Positions 25,253 through 34,464 of a stretch of DNA of 55,790 nucleotides are shown here, piece after piece. The position numbers and the translations under genes were made by a program. The DNA comes from Desulfovibrionales bacterium (lineage in GTDB: Bacteria; Desulfobacterota; QYQD01): contig JAQURM010000012.1 of assembly GCA_028715605.1 (NCBI GenBank), forward strand, positions 1-55,790. Direction: 5' to 3'. How positions within the stretch are numbered: position 1 is the stretch's first letter; each line of letters starts with the position of its first letter. The notes under the pieces are model-generated. The model ran no database searches and was not told where the DNA came from. It saw only the letters and a program-made list of their open reading frames with translations.

Positions 25253-27322
25253 ATGGTTCACGAATTGCTCCTGGAAATCGGGACAGAAGAACTCCCGGCC
25301 GGTTTTATTTCTGATGCCCTGGCCCAGATGAAAGAGATAGCCGCCCGTCTATTAAGTGAAAAAAACATCTCCTTCGGGAGCGTAAACGCTCTGGGAACTC
25401 CGCGGCGCCTGGCCCTGGTTGTATCCGACCTGGCCGCCCGTCAGCCCGACCAGTCCAGGGAGATTACCGGCCCGCCCAGGCGGGTGGCCTTTGACGCTGA
25501 CGGCAACCCTACCCCGGCCGCCATAGGTTTTGCCCGGTCTCAAGGGGTGGATGTCTCCGCCCTCGCCACGATCCAGACCCCCAAGGGGGAATATCTGCTC
25601 ATAAAGAAAGACGAAAAGGGTGAGGAGACGGCTGTTCTCCTGAAGGCCCTTTTGCCGGAAATCTGCCGCACCATTTCATTTCCCAAGTCCATGCGCTGGG
25701 GTTCGGAGACGATAAGTTTCGCGCGCCCTATCCACTGGATACTGGCTGTCTATGGGGGAGCGGTTATCCCTTTTAATTTTGGTTCGATCAAAAGTGGCAG
25801 GTCGACCTATGGCCATCGCTTCACAGCGCCTGACTCTGTAGAGGTCACAGACTTTGCCGACTATAAAGACAAACTCTCCCGGTCCGGCGTAATCGTCGAT
25901 CCTGAGGAACGCAAGTCGATAATCATAAGCGGAATCGCTCAGGCGGCGGCCGCAGCCGGGGGCCAGGTTTTGCCGGACGAAGACCTTTTAAACACCGTCA
26001 CTAACCTGGTAGAGTATCCGGCCGCGGTCTGCGGCTCCTTTGCCGCGGAATATCTCTCTATTCCCAGGCCCGTGCTCATAGCCGCCATGCGGGAACACCA
26101 GAAATATTTCGCGGTGGTCAATGCCGAAGGGGAACTTCTCCCCTATTTTATTGCGGTCAATAATACCCCTGTCGCCAACCCGGCTATGATTACCAGGGGC
26201 CACGAAAGGGTCTTGAGGGCCAGGCTCCAGGACGCCGGCTTCTTCTTCGCGGAAGACCGGAAAGAGTCCCTGGCCGCCCGGACCGAGAGATTAAAAGGGG
26301 TTATTTTCCATTCCAAACTCGGCACCTCCTATGAAAAGGTTATGCGCATCAAGGAGCTGGCGGTTTTTCTGGCCGAAAAGATTTGCCCGGACAGGTTGGC
26401 TGACGTGGAAAGGGCGGCTTACCTCTGCAAGGCCGACCTGCTCACGGCCATGGTGGGCGAATTCCCCACCCTGCAGGGGATAATGGGCCGTGAATACGCC
26501 CTCCTCTCCGGCGAGAAAAAGGAGGTGGCTGAGGCCATCCTCGAACATTACCGGCCCGCTTTTGCCGGTGACGCCCTTCCGGCCGGTCAGATAGGCTGCA
26601 TCCTCAGCGTCGCAGACAAAATGGACACTATAGCCGGCTGCTTCGGCATCGGGCTGACGCCCTCGGGCACGGCCGATCCCTATGCCCTGCGCCGGCAGGC
26701 CCTGGCCATATTGCACATTATCCTGGGCCGTTCGTTCGATGTCTCTCTGAAAGAATTGATAGCCCGCAGCACGACCCTCCTGGCCGGCAAGATTACCGGG
26801 GATATAGATAAAACCGGGGAAGATGTCCTCTCCTTCTTCCGAACGCGTTATCAGCATCTTCTAAGCGGCCAGGCGGATGCAGACGTCATAGAGGCCGTCA
26901 CATCTCTCCACTTTGACCGTCTCCGGGAGACCCAGGGCAGGATAGAGGCCCTGCAGCAATTCAAATCGCGGCCTGAATTCCAGGACCTTTCGACCTCCTG
27001 CAAGCGGGCAGTGAATATCTCACGTGATAATAAAGAAACAGACATTGATCCCGGCCTTTTTGTCCATCCGGCGGAAGGCCGCCTCTATACCGGCTATGGT
27101 CAAATAAATGAGAAGGTCCGGGCACAGATGGAAAGGCGTGACTACCCGGGCGCATTACAGGAGACCGCTGGGCTGAAAAAGTCCATAGATGAGTTCTTTG
27201 ATGCGGTCATGGTCATGGATAAGGACGAACGGCTGCGCCGAAACAGGCTGAACCTCCTTACTCTCATCACAAATCTGTTTAAGAACGTCGCTGATTTTGG
27301 TAAATTGCAATCCGCGTCGTGA
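25253..27322 (+). CDS. glyS: Glycyl-tRNA synthetase beta subunit
   Basis: A 689-residue beta subunit, which recognises tRNA-Gly and is needed for activity of the tetramer. Family signatures visible are LLEIGTEELPAGF at the N-terminus, GTPRRLAL, SMRWGSET...FARPIHWI, YGHRF, MREHQKYF, RVLRARLQDAGFF, and LTAMVGEFPTLQGIMGREYA with the HD-like region, then the DALR-type anticodon-binding region near the C-terminus. The length matches the family (about 690). It follows glyQ on the same strand. Confidence 0.97.
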   Translation: MVHELLLEIGTEELPAGFISDALAQMKEIAARLLSEKNISFGSVNALGTPRRLALVVSDLAARQPDQSREITGPPRRVAFDADGNPTPAAIGFARSQGVDVSALATIQTPKGEYLLIKKDEKGEETAVLLKALLPEICRTISFPKSMRWGSETISFARPIHWILAVYGGAVIPFNFGSIKSGRSTYGHRFTAPDSVEVTDFADYKDKLSRSGVIVDPEERKSIIISGIAQAAAAAGGQVLPDEDLLNTVTNLVEYPAAVCGSFAAEYLSIPRPVLIAAMREHQKYFAVVNAEGELLPYFIAVNNTPVANPAMITRGHERVLRARLQDAGFFFAEDRKESLAARTERLKGVIFHSKLGTSYEKVMRIKELAVFLAEKICPDRLADVERAAYLCKADLLTAMVGEFPTLQGIMGREYALLSGEKKEVAEAILEHYRPAFAGDALPAGQIGCILSVADKMDTIAGCFGIGLTPSGTADPYALRRQALAILHIILGRSFDVSLKELIARSTTLLAGKITGDIDKTGEDVLSFFRTRYQHLLSGQADADVIEAVTSLHFDRLRETQGRIEALQQFKSRPEFQDLSTSCKRAVNISRDNKETDIDPGLFVHPAEGRLYTGYGQINEKVRAQMERRDYPGALQETAGLKKSIDEFFDAVMVMDKDERLRRNRLNLLTLITNLFKNVADFGKLQSAS

Positions 27323-27492
27323 CCTTATAGCAGCCTACCCAATATATAGTATATAGCCCTTGAGACTATACCCCTTATTGTACTTTATCCTTTACAGATT
27401 GCCACATCTTTGCTATTATATAAAATTAAGGTAATGTGTCATATATCCGGCCTGGGTACAGGCAATCAACAGCCGAAGGCGGGTGCTTATCG

Positions 27493-30400
27493 ATGAAAAT
27501 AAATCGTGTGGAGATGTTTGGCTTTAAATCCTTTGTCAACAAGACGAGTGTCTCCTTTAGCGAAGGTATTGCCGCTATTATTGGCCCGAATGGTTGTGGC
27601 AAGAGCAATATCGTCGATGCCATACGCTGGGTTTTAGGCGAACAGAGCCCAAGGCAGCTCCGTGGAAATGCCATGGAGGACGTCATCTTTGCGGGCAGCG
27701 AAAGCCGGGCCCCTTTAGGGGTGGCGGAAGTAACCATAACCTTGGCCAACGGCAACGGCAGCGCCCCTCCGCCCTTTGAAAATATGAGCGAGATCGCCGT
27801 AACCCGCCGCCTTTATCGTTCCGGAGAGAGCGAATACCTGATAAATAAGGCCCCTTGCCGGTTGAAAGACATCGTCTATCTCTTCATGGACACCGGCGTG
27901 GGGACAAGGGCCTATTCCATTATCGATCAGGGGCAGATCGGGAGCTTTGTAGAGGCCAAGCCGGGAGAAAGAAGGATATTGGTAGAAGAGGTGGCGGGAA
28001 TCAGTAAGTTTAAATTCAAGAAAGACGAGGCCCTTCGAAAGATAGAGCACACCAGGCACAACCTTCTGCGCCTTGAAGATATCCTGGGCGAGATAAAGAG
28101 GCAGATGAACAGCCTGCACAGGCAGGCCAAAAAGGCAGATCGATACCTGGAGCTTAAGCAGAATCTAAAGGGGCTGGAGCTATTCCTGGCCTCTGCCGAC
28201 TATGCTAAGTGGCAGGATATCCTCACCCGGAAGGAGGAGGTTATCACCCTCGAGAGTGAGAAGGAAAACGCCCTGGCCGCCCGGATAGCGCAGTTGGAAT
28301 TACAGACGGAGGAACTGGAGCTGGCGAGCCTGGAGCAGGAGAAGCTCATCGAAGAGCAGAGGAGCAAGACGCATCATTTGGAAAAACTTATTCAGGACAA
28401 AAAAAATCGTATTGAATATCTTAACCATAGCCTGGAGGAGATAAAGCGCCATCTGGCCGAGACGGCCCAGGGCCTGGAACGTGAAGAGCAGCACAAAGAG
28501 GAGATCGCTGCGCAGAAAGAGAGGTGCATAAAGGAGTCCGAGTCGCTAAACAGCACGGTGGCGGAAAGGCATACGGAGCTTGCCGGGGCGGAAAAGCGAC
28601 TGCAAGAACTGCGTACAGAGCAAAAGACCATATTGGATGAGCTTGAAGATCACAAGATGGAGATGGTCGGCCTTCTTTCCCGTGAAACCCACTACCGAAA
28701 TCGGATACGAACCATAGAGCAGACCATGGCCGCTCTGAATCAAAAGCGCCGGAGAAATCAGGAAGATCGCCGGGAGGTCGCATCCGCCCGGGAGATAACC
28801 CGTCAGGAACGCGCGGCCAGGGCCAATGAACAGGCAGAATTAGAAGGGGAAATTAATGCCATACCCCCGTTTATTTCCCGCCTGAAGGCCCGGGAAGAGA
28901 CCCTGGAAGAAAGGCTTCAGGCCCTGCAAAAAAAACTGCGGGAGATTACGCAGGCCCATACCCAAAAAACGGCCAAACTGGATCTCCTGAAAAACCTGCA
29001 AACCAACCTGGAGGGTATCCCGGCGGGAACCAGGACCTTGCTCCATAATAATCAAGGCGGCCACGGGATACAGGGGCTTCTGGCCGACTTCCTGGAGACT
29101 GAACCCGGGCTTACCATGGCCATAGAATCTGTCCTGGGCAGCAAACTGCAGTCGCTGGTGGTAGAAGATGTGGATCGGGCTATTGAGGCCATAACCTGTC
29201 TAAAGGACCGGGAAGGCGGACGGAGCGGGTTCCTCAGCCTTGCCGGGGAAGAGGCCGCTGCGCCGGCGGAGCCGGGTCATTTGCTCGTTCACCGGATCAA
29301 GGCCCTTCCTCCTTACCATAACCTGGTCAGGCAGTTACTGAGGGATGTCTATTGGTTTGAAACCATTCAGGAGGCCCGGACGTTCTGGGAAGGTCGGGGC
29401 GGTCGATGTACGGTAGTCACGCGCGATGGAGACATGATAGATCAGTCCGGCTTTATCGAAGGCGGCAGCCGCCAGGGAGCGCCCGCCGGGTTCTTCTCAC
29501 GCAAAGAAGAGATACGGCAATTGACCGGGGAAGTGGATGAGCTGCGAAGCGCCATAGAGGAGACGAAAAAAGACCTTAAAGAGACGGAAACCAACTTTGC
29601 TGATATACAGACCGAACGAAGACAGAAAGAAGGGGAACTGGCGCAAAAGCAATTCGAGCATCGCCTCAAAAAGCAGAAACTGGAACAACTGGCGCAGACG
29701 GAGGAGATACATAAAAAGAGGCTGGCCCTTTTAGAACAGGAAGAGGCTGAATTTGACCGGGAAGGGGCCGCGCTTACGCGGGAACTCGCAGAGGTCAGGG
29801 AAGAGCTTGAGGAAATGCAGTCTGCAAAGTCCTCACTCCAGGCGGAGATAGACCTTCGGGAAAATGACGCGGCGGCCATGGAGAGCGAGATGGAAGGCAG
29901 TCATGCCCGTGTTACAGAGGCCAAGATGGAACTGACCGCCCTGAAGGAAAAAATCCGCCATCTGGAATCCGAAGCGGATCGCCTCGGTCAGGAATATGAA
30001 AGGCTGGGTGCGCTGGGTCAAAGATTGCAGGCCAAGATGGAAGAGTTTGTCGGTCAGCAGGACAAAATAGCCGGGGAGATCGCCGGCGCCGAAGGCAGCC
30101 TGACCATCGATACGCAAAAACAACAGGAAGCGGGTGAATTGTTACAGGATTACCTCCGGCAACATCAGCAAAAAAAAGAGTCCCTCATGCAAATTCAGGC
30201 CGCATTAAAGGCCGGGCAAAAGGATTTAAAGGAGGTTCAGACCGGCCTGAATTCCCTCTCGGTAGAGAAGACAGAGGCACAGTTAAATATACGGCATCTT
30301 GAAGACAAGATACAGGAGACCTATCATATCTCTTTGCGGGAAGAATATTCTGCCCATGCAGATTCAGCGCTTTCTACGGACGAAGCCCTGGCCGAGGCAC

Positions 30401-31020
30401 AGCAAATCAGAGAAGATATCGCCAGGATCGGAGAGGTAAACCTGACCGCCATCCAGGAGTATAAGGAGCTGGAGGAACGGCACGCCTTCCTCTCCACCCA
30501 ACAACAGGACCTTGTCTCCTCTATACAGTCCCTGGAACAGGCCATCCAGAAGATAAACCGGACCTCAAAAGAACGCGTCTATGAGGCCATCAAGGCCATA
30601 AATGAAAAGCTCTCTCTTACATTTCCCACGCTCTTGGGAGGCGGCCAGGCCGAGCTTGAATTGACCGACCCGGATGACCCGTTAGGCGCCGGTATTGAGC
30701 TATATGTCCAGCTCCCGGGCAAAAAACTGACCAATCTCAACCTGCTTTCCGGCGGCGAAAAGGCCCTGGCTACCCTCGCCTTACTTTTTGCGGTCTATAT
30801 GGTCAAACCCAGCCCGTTCTGTCTCCTTGATGAGGTGGATGCCCCTCTGGATGAGGCCAATACAGAGCGCTTCAATAGTATGCTCAAAGAGATCGGGAGA
30901 GAGGCCCAGATCATACTCATCACCCATAATCAGAAGGTTATGGAGGCAGCCGACGTCCTCTACGGTGTGACCATGGAGGAGAAAGGCATATCAAAACTGC
31001 TTTCGGTGCGTTTAAACTAG
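27493..31020 (+). CDS. smc: Chromosome segregation ATPase SMC
   Basis: A 1,175-residue SMC protein, which with ScpA and ScpB compacts and segregates the chromosome. The Walker A GPNGCGKSN is at residues 31-39. Long coiled-coil arms (about 170-505 and 680-1020) flank a hinge that includes GIQGLLADFL and GGSRQGAPAGFFSR. The C-terminal head has the ABC signature LLSGGEKALATLAL (near 1082) and Walker B CLLDEVDAPLDEAN (near 1110). The open frame extends 19 codons upstream, but the ATG at 27493 begins the conserved MKINRVEMFGFKSF. ScpA and ScpB are not in the window. Confidence 0.96.
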   Translation: MKINRVEMFGFKSFVNKTSVSFSEGIAAIIGPNGCGKSNIVDAIRWVLGEQSPRQLRGNAMEDVIFAGSESRAPLGVAEVTITLANGNGSAPPPFENMSEIAVTRRLYRSGESEYLINKAPCRLKDIVYLFMDTGVGTRAYSIIDQGQIGSFVEAKPGERRILVEEVAGISKFKFKKDEALRKIEHTRHNLLRLEDILGEIKRQMNSLHRQAKKADRYLELKQNLKGLELFLASADYAKWQDILTRKEEVITLESEKENALAARIAQLELQTEELELASLEQEKLIEEQRSKTHHLEKLIQDKKNRIEYLNHSLEEIKRHLAETAQGLEREEQHKEEIAAQKERCIKESESLNSTVAERHTELAGAEKRLQELRTEQKTILDELEDHKMEMVGLLSRETHYRNRIRTIEQTMAALNQKRRRNQEDRREVASAREITRQERAARANEQAELEGEINAIPPFISRLKAREETLEERLQALQKKLREITQAHTQKTAKLDLLKNLQTNLEGIPAGTRTLLHNNQGGHGIQGLLADFLETEPGLTMAIESVLGSKLQSLVVEDVDRAIEAITCLKDREGGRSGFLSLAGEEAAAPAEPGHLLVHRIKALPPYHNLVRQLLRDVYWFETIQEARTFWEGRGGRCTVVTRDGDMIDQSGFIEGGSRQGAPAGFFSRKEEIRQLTGEVDELRSAIEETKKDLKETETNFADIQTERRQKEGELAQKQFEHRLKKQKLEQLAQTEEIHKKRLALLEQEEAEFDREGAALTRELAEVREELEEMQSAKSSLQAEIDLRENDAAAMESEMEGSHARVTEAKMELTALKEKIRHLESEADRLGQEYERLGALGQRLQAKMEEFVGQQDKIAGEIAGAEGSLTIDTQKQQEAGELLQDYLRQHQQKKESLMQIQAALKAGQKDLKEVQTGLNSLSVEKTEAQLNIRHLEDKIQETYHISLREEYSAHADSALSTDEALAEAQQIREDIARIGEVNLTAIQEYKELEERHAFLSTQQQDLVSSIQSLEQAIQKINRTSKERVYEAIKAINEKLSLTFPTLLGGGQAELELTDPDDPLGAGIELYVQLPGKKLTNLNLLSGGEKALATLALLFAVYMVKPSPFCLLDEVDAPLDEANTERFNSMLKEIGREAQIILITHNQKVMEAADVLYGVTMEEKGISKLLSVRLN

Positions 31021-31222
31021 TTTTCATCCGGAAACTCAACGTTTCCGGCCTACGGTCGGCCTAAGGCCGGATGGAGCAGCCAGCAGTCAGCTATCGGCAT
31101 GAAGCCGGTCTACCGTTCACTGTTGACTGTTTACCGAAAGAAAATGTCGGATAACGGATAACGGATAACAAACATGCTGACGGCTGACAGCTGATAGCTG
31201 AAAGCCTGAATCCGGATGAACA
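31021..31222 (+). repeat. Composite palindromic repeat between smc and ftsY
   Basis: The ends are TTTTCATCCGG at 31021 and TCCGGATGAAC at 31211. Inside are GTTTCCGGCC...GGCCGGATGG palindromes, GTTCACTGTTGACTGTTTACC, tandem GGATAACGGATAACGGATAAC and GCTGACAGCTGATAGCTGAAAG. It shares its outline with 25048-25230. The central block recurs inverted at 47340-47465 and in part near 42945-42975. Confidence 0.75.
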
Positions 31223-31248
31223 CTAATCTAAGAAAGGCATAAATTACC

Positions 31249-32217
31249 ATGTTCAAATGGTTTCTAAAGAATAAAGAAAAACCGGTAGAAAAGGCGGAGG
31301 AAGAGCGCGGCCTTTTTCAGCGCCTTAAGGACCAGATAGCCAGGACCAGGGAATCCTTTGTCAAACAGGTGGACAGACTCTTCCTGGGTAAAAAGGAGAT
31401 TGACGCCGATCTCCTGGACAGGCTGGAAGAGATATTGATCACCGCAGACCTTGGAGTATCCACCGCTACTGAACTCATAGAGCGCATCCGGGAGAAGGTA
31501 AAGCGCAAGGAACTCTCCGATGCCTTTGCCCTTAAGAATTATCTCCGGGAAGAGATACTCACCTTGCTGCGTTCTCCGCAAAAAGAAGGGGAAGAGATCA
31601 CGGCAAGCCCGTTTGTCATACTCGTTATAGGTGTAAACGGCACAGGAAAGACCACTACCATCGGGAAGCTGGCCCACAGATTCAAAGGCCTGGGGCAGAA
31701 CGTCATGCTTGTGGCGGCGGATACCTTTCGCGCCGCGGCCATTGAACAACTGGAGATATGGAGCAAACGGGCCGGTACCGATTTTATTAAACAGAAAAGC
31801 GGTTCCGATCCTTCTGCGGTGGTTTATGATGCCCTGGAGGCCGCGCAATCCCGGAAAACAGACGTAATGATTATAGACACGGCGGGGCGGCTGCACACCA
31901 AAGTAAATCTCATGGAGGAACTGAAAAAGGTACAAAGGGTTATTCAGAAAAAAATGCCCGGAGCGCCTCATGAAATCCTTTTGGTGCTGGATGCCACTAC
32001 CGGTCAGAATGCCATCTCCCAGGCCAAGCTATTTAACAGCGCTTTGGGTGTTACCGGCATGGTCTTGACAAAACTGGATGGTACCGCCAAAGGAGGGGTT
32101 GTGGTGGGCATCAGCAATGAACTCAATATCCCGATCCGTTTTATCGGCATCGGAGAGAAGATAGAAGACCTAAGAGAATTCGACCCGGATACCTTTGTCA
32201 GCGCCTTATTCGACTAA
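31249..32217 (+). CDS. ftsY: Signal recognition particle receptor FtsY
   Basis: A 322-residue SRP-family GTPase that docks SRP-ribosome complexes at the SecYEG translocon. A short charged N-terminus (about 20 residues) replaces the long acidic A domain of E. coli. Then come the four-helix N domain and the G domain with [15 protein letters not shown] (near 127), [13 protein letters not shown] (near 209) and [10 protein letters not shown] (near 272), ending [11 protein letters not shown]. The last 12 bases overlap the convergent macro-domain gene. It lies downstream of smc, a common arrangement. Confidence 0.97.
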   Translation: MFKWFLKNKEKPVEKAEEERGLFQRLKDQIARTRESFVKQVDRLFLGKKEIDADLLDRLEEILITADLGVSTATELIERIREKVKRKELSDAFALKNYLREEILTLLRSPQKEGEEITASPFVILVIGVNGTGKTTTIGKLAHRFKGLGQNVMLVAADTFRAAAIEQLEIWSKRAGTDFIKQKSGSDPSAVVYDALEAAQSRKTDVMIIDTAGRLHTKVNLMEELKKVQRVIQKKMPGAPHEILLVLDATTGQNAISQAKLFNSALGVTGMVLTKLDGTAKGGVVVGISNELNIPIRFIGIGEKIEDLREFDPDTFVSALFD

Positions 32218-32739
32218 CCTGCCTAATACCTTACAATAAACGTCAAATACCGCCCGGCTGAAGAGTACAAAGCGAACCGTGTTGATCTCCGGGTGCTCTC
32301 TGAGGTAGCTGATAACTGTGGTCAAGGCAATCTCTGCGGCCTCCTCCACCGGATAACCGTACGCCCCGGTGCTTATAGAGGGGAAGGACAGGCTTTTAAG
32401 TCCATAGCGGGAGGCCAGGCGCAGGCTTTCCCGGTAGGCGCCGGCCAGAAGCTGGGGCTCATGTCTGGCGCCTCCCGTATAGATGGGGCCCACGGCGTGA
32501 ATTACAAACCTGGCCTTAAGGTTACCTGCGGTGGTAATTACGGCCTGCCCGGTCGGACAGCAGCCGATAATCCGGCATTCTGCCATAATTTTCGGGCCGC
32601 CGGCCCGGTGTATGGCCCCATCCACTCCACCCCCGCCGGCCAGGCGGTCATTGGCCGCATTTATCAGCGCCTCGGTCTCTTCGCTTGTGATGTCCCCTTG
32701 CACCAACACCAGAGTGGATTTATTAACAGATACCTTCAC
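32206..32739 (-). CDS. Macro-domain protein (probable O-acetyl-ADP-ribose deacetylase)
   Basis: A 177-residue single macro domain that binds ADP-ribose. It carries [19 protein letters not shown] with the catalytic-type Asn, [15 protein letters not shown] for the distal ribose, [18 protein letters not shown] and [15 protein letters not shown] around the phosphates. This set matches the MacroD/YmdB group, which hydrolyses O-acetyl-ADP-ribose and mono-ADP-ribose. It is cytoplasmic, convergent with ftsY and overlapping it by 12 bases. An AAGGAAG ribosome site precedes the ATG. Confidence 0.94.
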   Translation of the reverse strand: MKVSVNKSTLVLVQGDITSEETEALINAANDRLAGGGGVDGAIHRAGGPKIMAECRIIGCCPTGQAVITTAGNLKARFVIHAVGPIYTGGARHEPQLLAGAYRESLRLASRYGLKSLSFPSISTGAYGYPVEEAAEIALTTVISYLREHPEINTVRFVLFSRAVFDVYCKVLGRLVE

Positions 32740-32809
32740 GGCATCACTTCCTTTCTATTCGTATCCGGGGCAATTCCTGTCCAACTTGCTGATTCATGTG
32801 CTGTTGCCT

Positions 32810-32905
32810 TCAAATCCCCCTTGATCCCCCTTTTCCAAAGGGGGAAAATACCGCTAATCCCCCTCTTTGGAAAAGAGGGGGCAGGGGAGATTTTAAAAAT
32901 CTTAT
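32810..32905. repeat. CCCCCTTTG palindromic repeat
   Basis: CCCCCTTTTCCAAAGGGGG followed by CCCCCTCTTTGGAAAAGAGGGGG. It is similar to the interior of the 162-bp element but without its terminal GTAAC repeats. It lies between the macro-domain gene and mltA. Confidence 0.65.
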
Positions 32906-34179
32906 TTTGGACAGATGTGATCCGGGTTAATTCCTGCGCGCTTTTTGACCAGGAAAAACAGCCTTCCCGTGTGTTTAAGGTTGCCGGCGGCCGCCTCTGC
33001 GTAAGGACCTGACCCCCAGAAGATATCCACACGCCCCGGTCCCTTTATGGCCCCTCCGGTATCCTGGTTCAGGACAAGGCGTGTAAATGACGTCCATCCC
33101 TCAATACAGCCATTATTATTCAACGCTGGTTTTTCGGCTGTTATCAGGGCAATAGCCCCACGTGGAAGCATTTGGGAATCCGTGGCAATAGAACGCCCCG
33201 GAGTCAGCATCTCGCCTAAACAACCGCGTGGTCCATCCTCCGCCAACTGGAAAAATACATAACTCTCATTATAGCATAAAATTCTCTCCTGTTCCTCCGG
33301 ATACTTCTTCAGATAATCCTTCAGGCTGAACAGGGACACCTCTGAAGGCTCCATCTTGCCTTCTTCAATAAACAAGTTGCCGATGCTGCGGTACGGGCGC
33401 CCGTTTTTGGCCTGATACTGGGCAAACAGCGATTTGCCGTCTTCCAGTTCAATACGCCCGGAGCCCTGGATCTGCAAAAAGAAGGCCTCAATAGGGTCTG
33501 CGAGATAGAGTAGTTCAAGGCCCTTCCCCTGCAAGGCCCCCTGATAATCTATTTCACGCCGTGTATAATAGGGCACCAGCCTCCCTTTGCACGGCCTTCC
33601 CACCAGTGTCTTTGCCGGGTAATCAAGGCCAAAATCCTGAAGGTTTACGTAAAGCATATCGTCGGGCCGGCGATAAAGCGGATAAACGTATCCACCGGCA
33701 CGCAGCCGGCTTCCCTTGAGAACCGGCAGATAGTAGCCGGTAAAAAGTACATCGCCCTGGCCGGTGCGGCCGCTGGATTGGTAAAAAGAAAATTTTTCTT
33801 TTACCAGGCGGGTGAAATCTTCCGGCGCAGCGCCGGTATTTATTATCTCCACGAGTGTCTTGACCGAATCGATGACCTCATCACGGCTGTAAATATCATC
33901 CCCGAACTGGAAACTTTCCTTGACCGGCAACCGTTCTAAATAGCCAAGGCTTTTTAGAGCGGCCTGACGCAGGGAGTCCAGATCCATATCATCCTGGAAT
34001 GGAGGTATATCCCCTTCCGGCGTAAGGACGAGCGGCGGAGGTGGTGGGGGAGGTACAGGTGCCGGAGGAGGCGCAGGCGGCGGTACGGCCACCTCTTTTA
34101 CCGCCGGCATACACCCGCCAAGTATAAGGATAATAACCGATAGCAGATAAATGAGGTTACGGATTTTTCCGGTCTTCAT
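32902..34179 (-). CDS. mltA: Membrane-bound lytic murein transglycosylase A
   Basis: A 425-residue lipoprotein that cleaves the peptidoglycan glycan strand to 1,6-anhydro-muropeptides. The signal peptide ends in the lipobox LGGC (Cys near residue 23). A proline-rich linker (PPPAPPPAPVPPPPPPP) spans the space to the catalytic part. The MltA barrel domain begins near FTGYYLPVLKGS, and the C-terminal 3D domain holds the family's Asp residues (SIATDSQMLPRGAIALI, NQDTGGAIKGPGRVDIFWG). The stop lies just inside a flanking palindromic repeat, so the extreme C-terminus may be variable. Confidence 0.95.
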   Translation of the reverse strand: MKTGKIRNLIYLLSVIILILGGCMPAVKEVAVPPPAPPPAPVPPPPPPPLVLTPEGDIPPFQDDMDLDSLRQAALKSLGYLERLPVKESFQFGDDIYSRDEVIDSVKTLVEIINTGAAPEDFTRLVKEKFSFYQSSGRTGQGDVLFTGYYLPVLKGSRLRAGGYVYPLYRRPDDMLYVNLQDFGLDYPAKTLVGRPCKGRLVPYYTRREIDYQGALQGKGLELLYLADPIEAFFLQIQGSGRIELEDGKSLFAQYQAKNGRPYRSIGNLFIEEGKMEPSEVSLFSLKDYLKKYPEEQERILCYNESYVFFQLAEDGPRGCLGEMLTPGRSIATDSQMLPRGAIALITAEKPALNNNGCIEGWTSFTRLVLNQDTGGAIKGPGRVDIFWGSGPYAEAAAGNLKHTGRLFFLVKKRAGINPDHICPK

Positions 34180-34464
34180 TTTTTCTCCCTTTATTCCCCG
34201 AGTACTGCCAAGAATCTTGCCACAGAGGGCACAGAGAACACAGAGTTATCAGTAGGTTAATACAGAATTTGGTTCCTTCCCTCCCCAGCTTCTCCAATGT
34301 TGTTGTTTGTCCCCAGAAAATGACTTAATCATAGCTCTGGAGAGTGCACAAGTCCCGGAGATACCAATAAAACTATCTCGTTCTTAACTGCTCTGTCTTT
34401 TTCTTTTGATTTCTTTACGTGGCTCTGTGTTCTCTGTGGCTTATTTTTTGTGAAACTTTTGGCA
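34180..34464. repeat. Spacer with inverted CACAGAG repeats
   Basis: GCCACAGAGGGCACAGAGAACACAGAG near 34218-34244 and its inverse GGCTCTGTGTTCTCTGTGGC near 34421-34440 could pair over a 180-base loop. No gene seen. This CACAGAG palindrome type is common in spacers of environmental proteobacteria. Confidence 0.6.
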
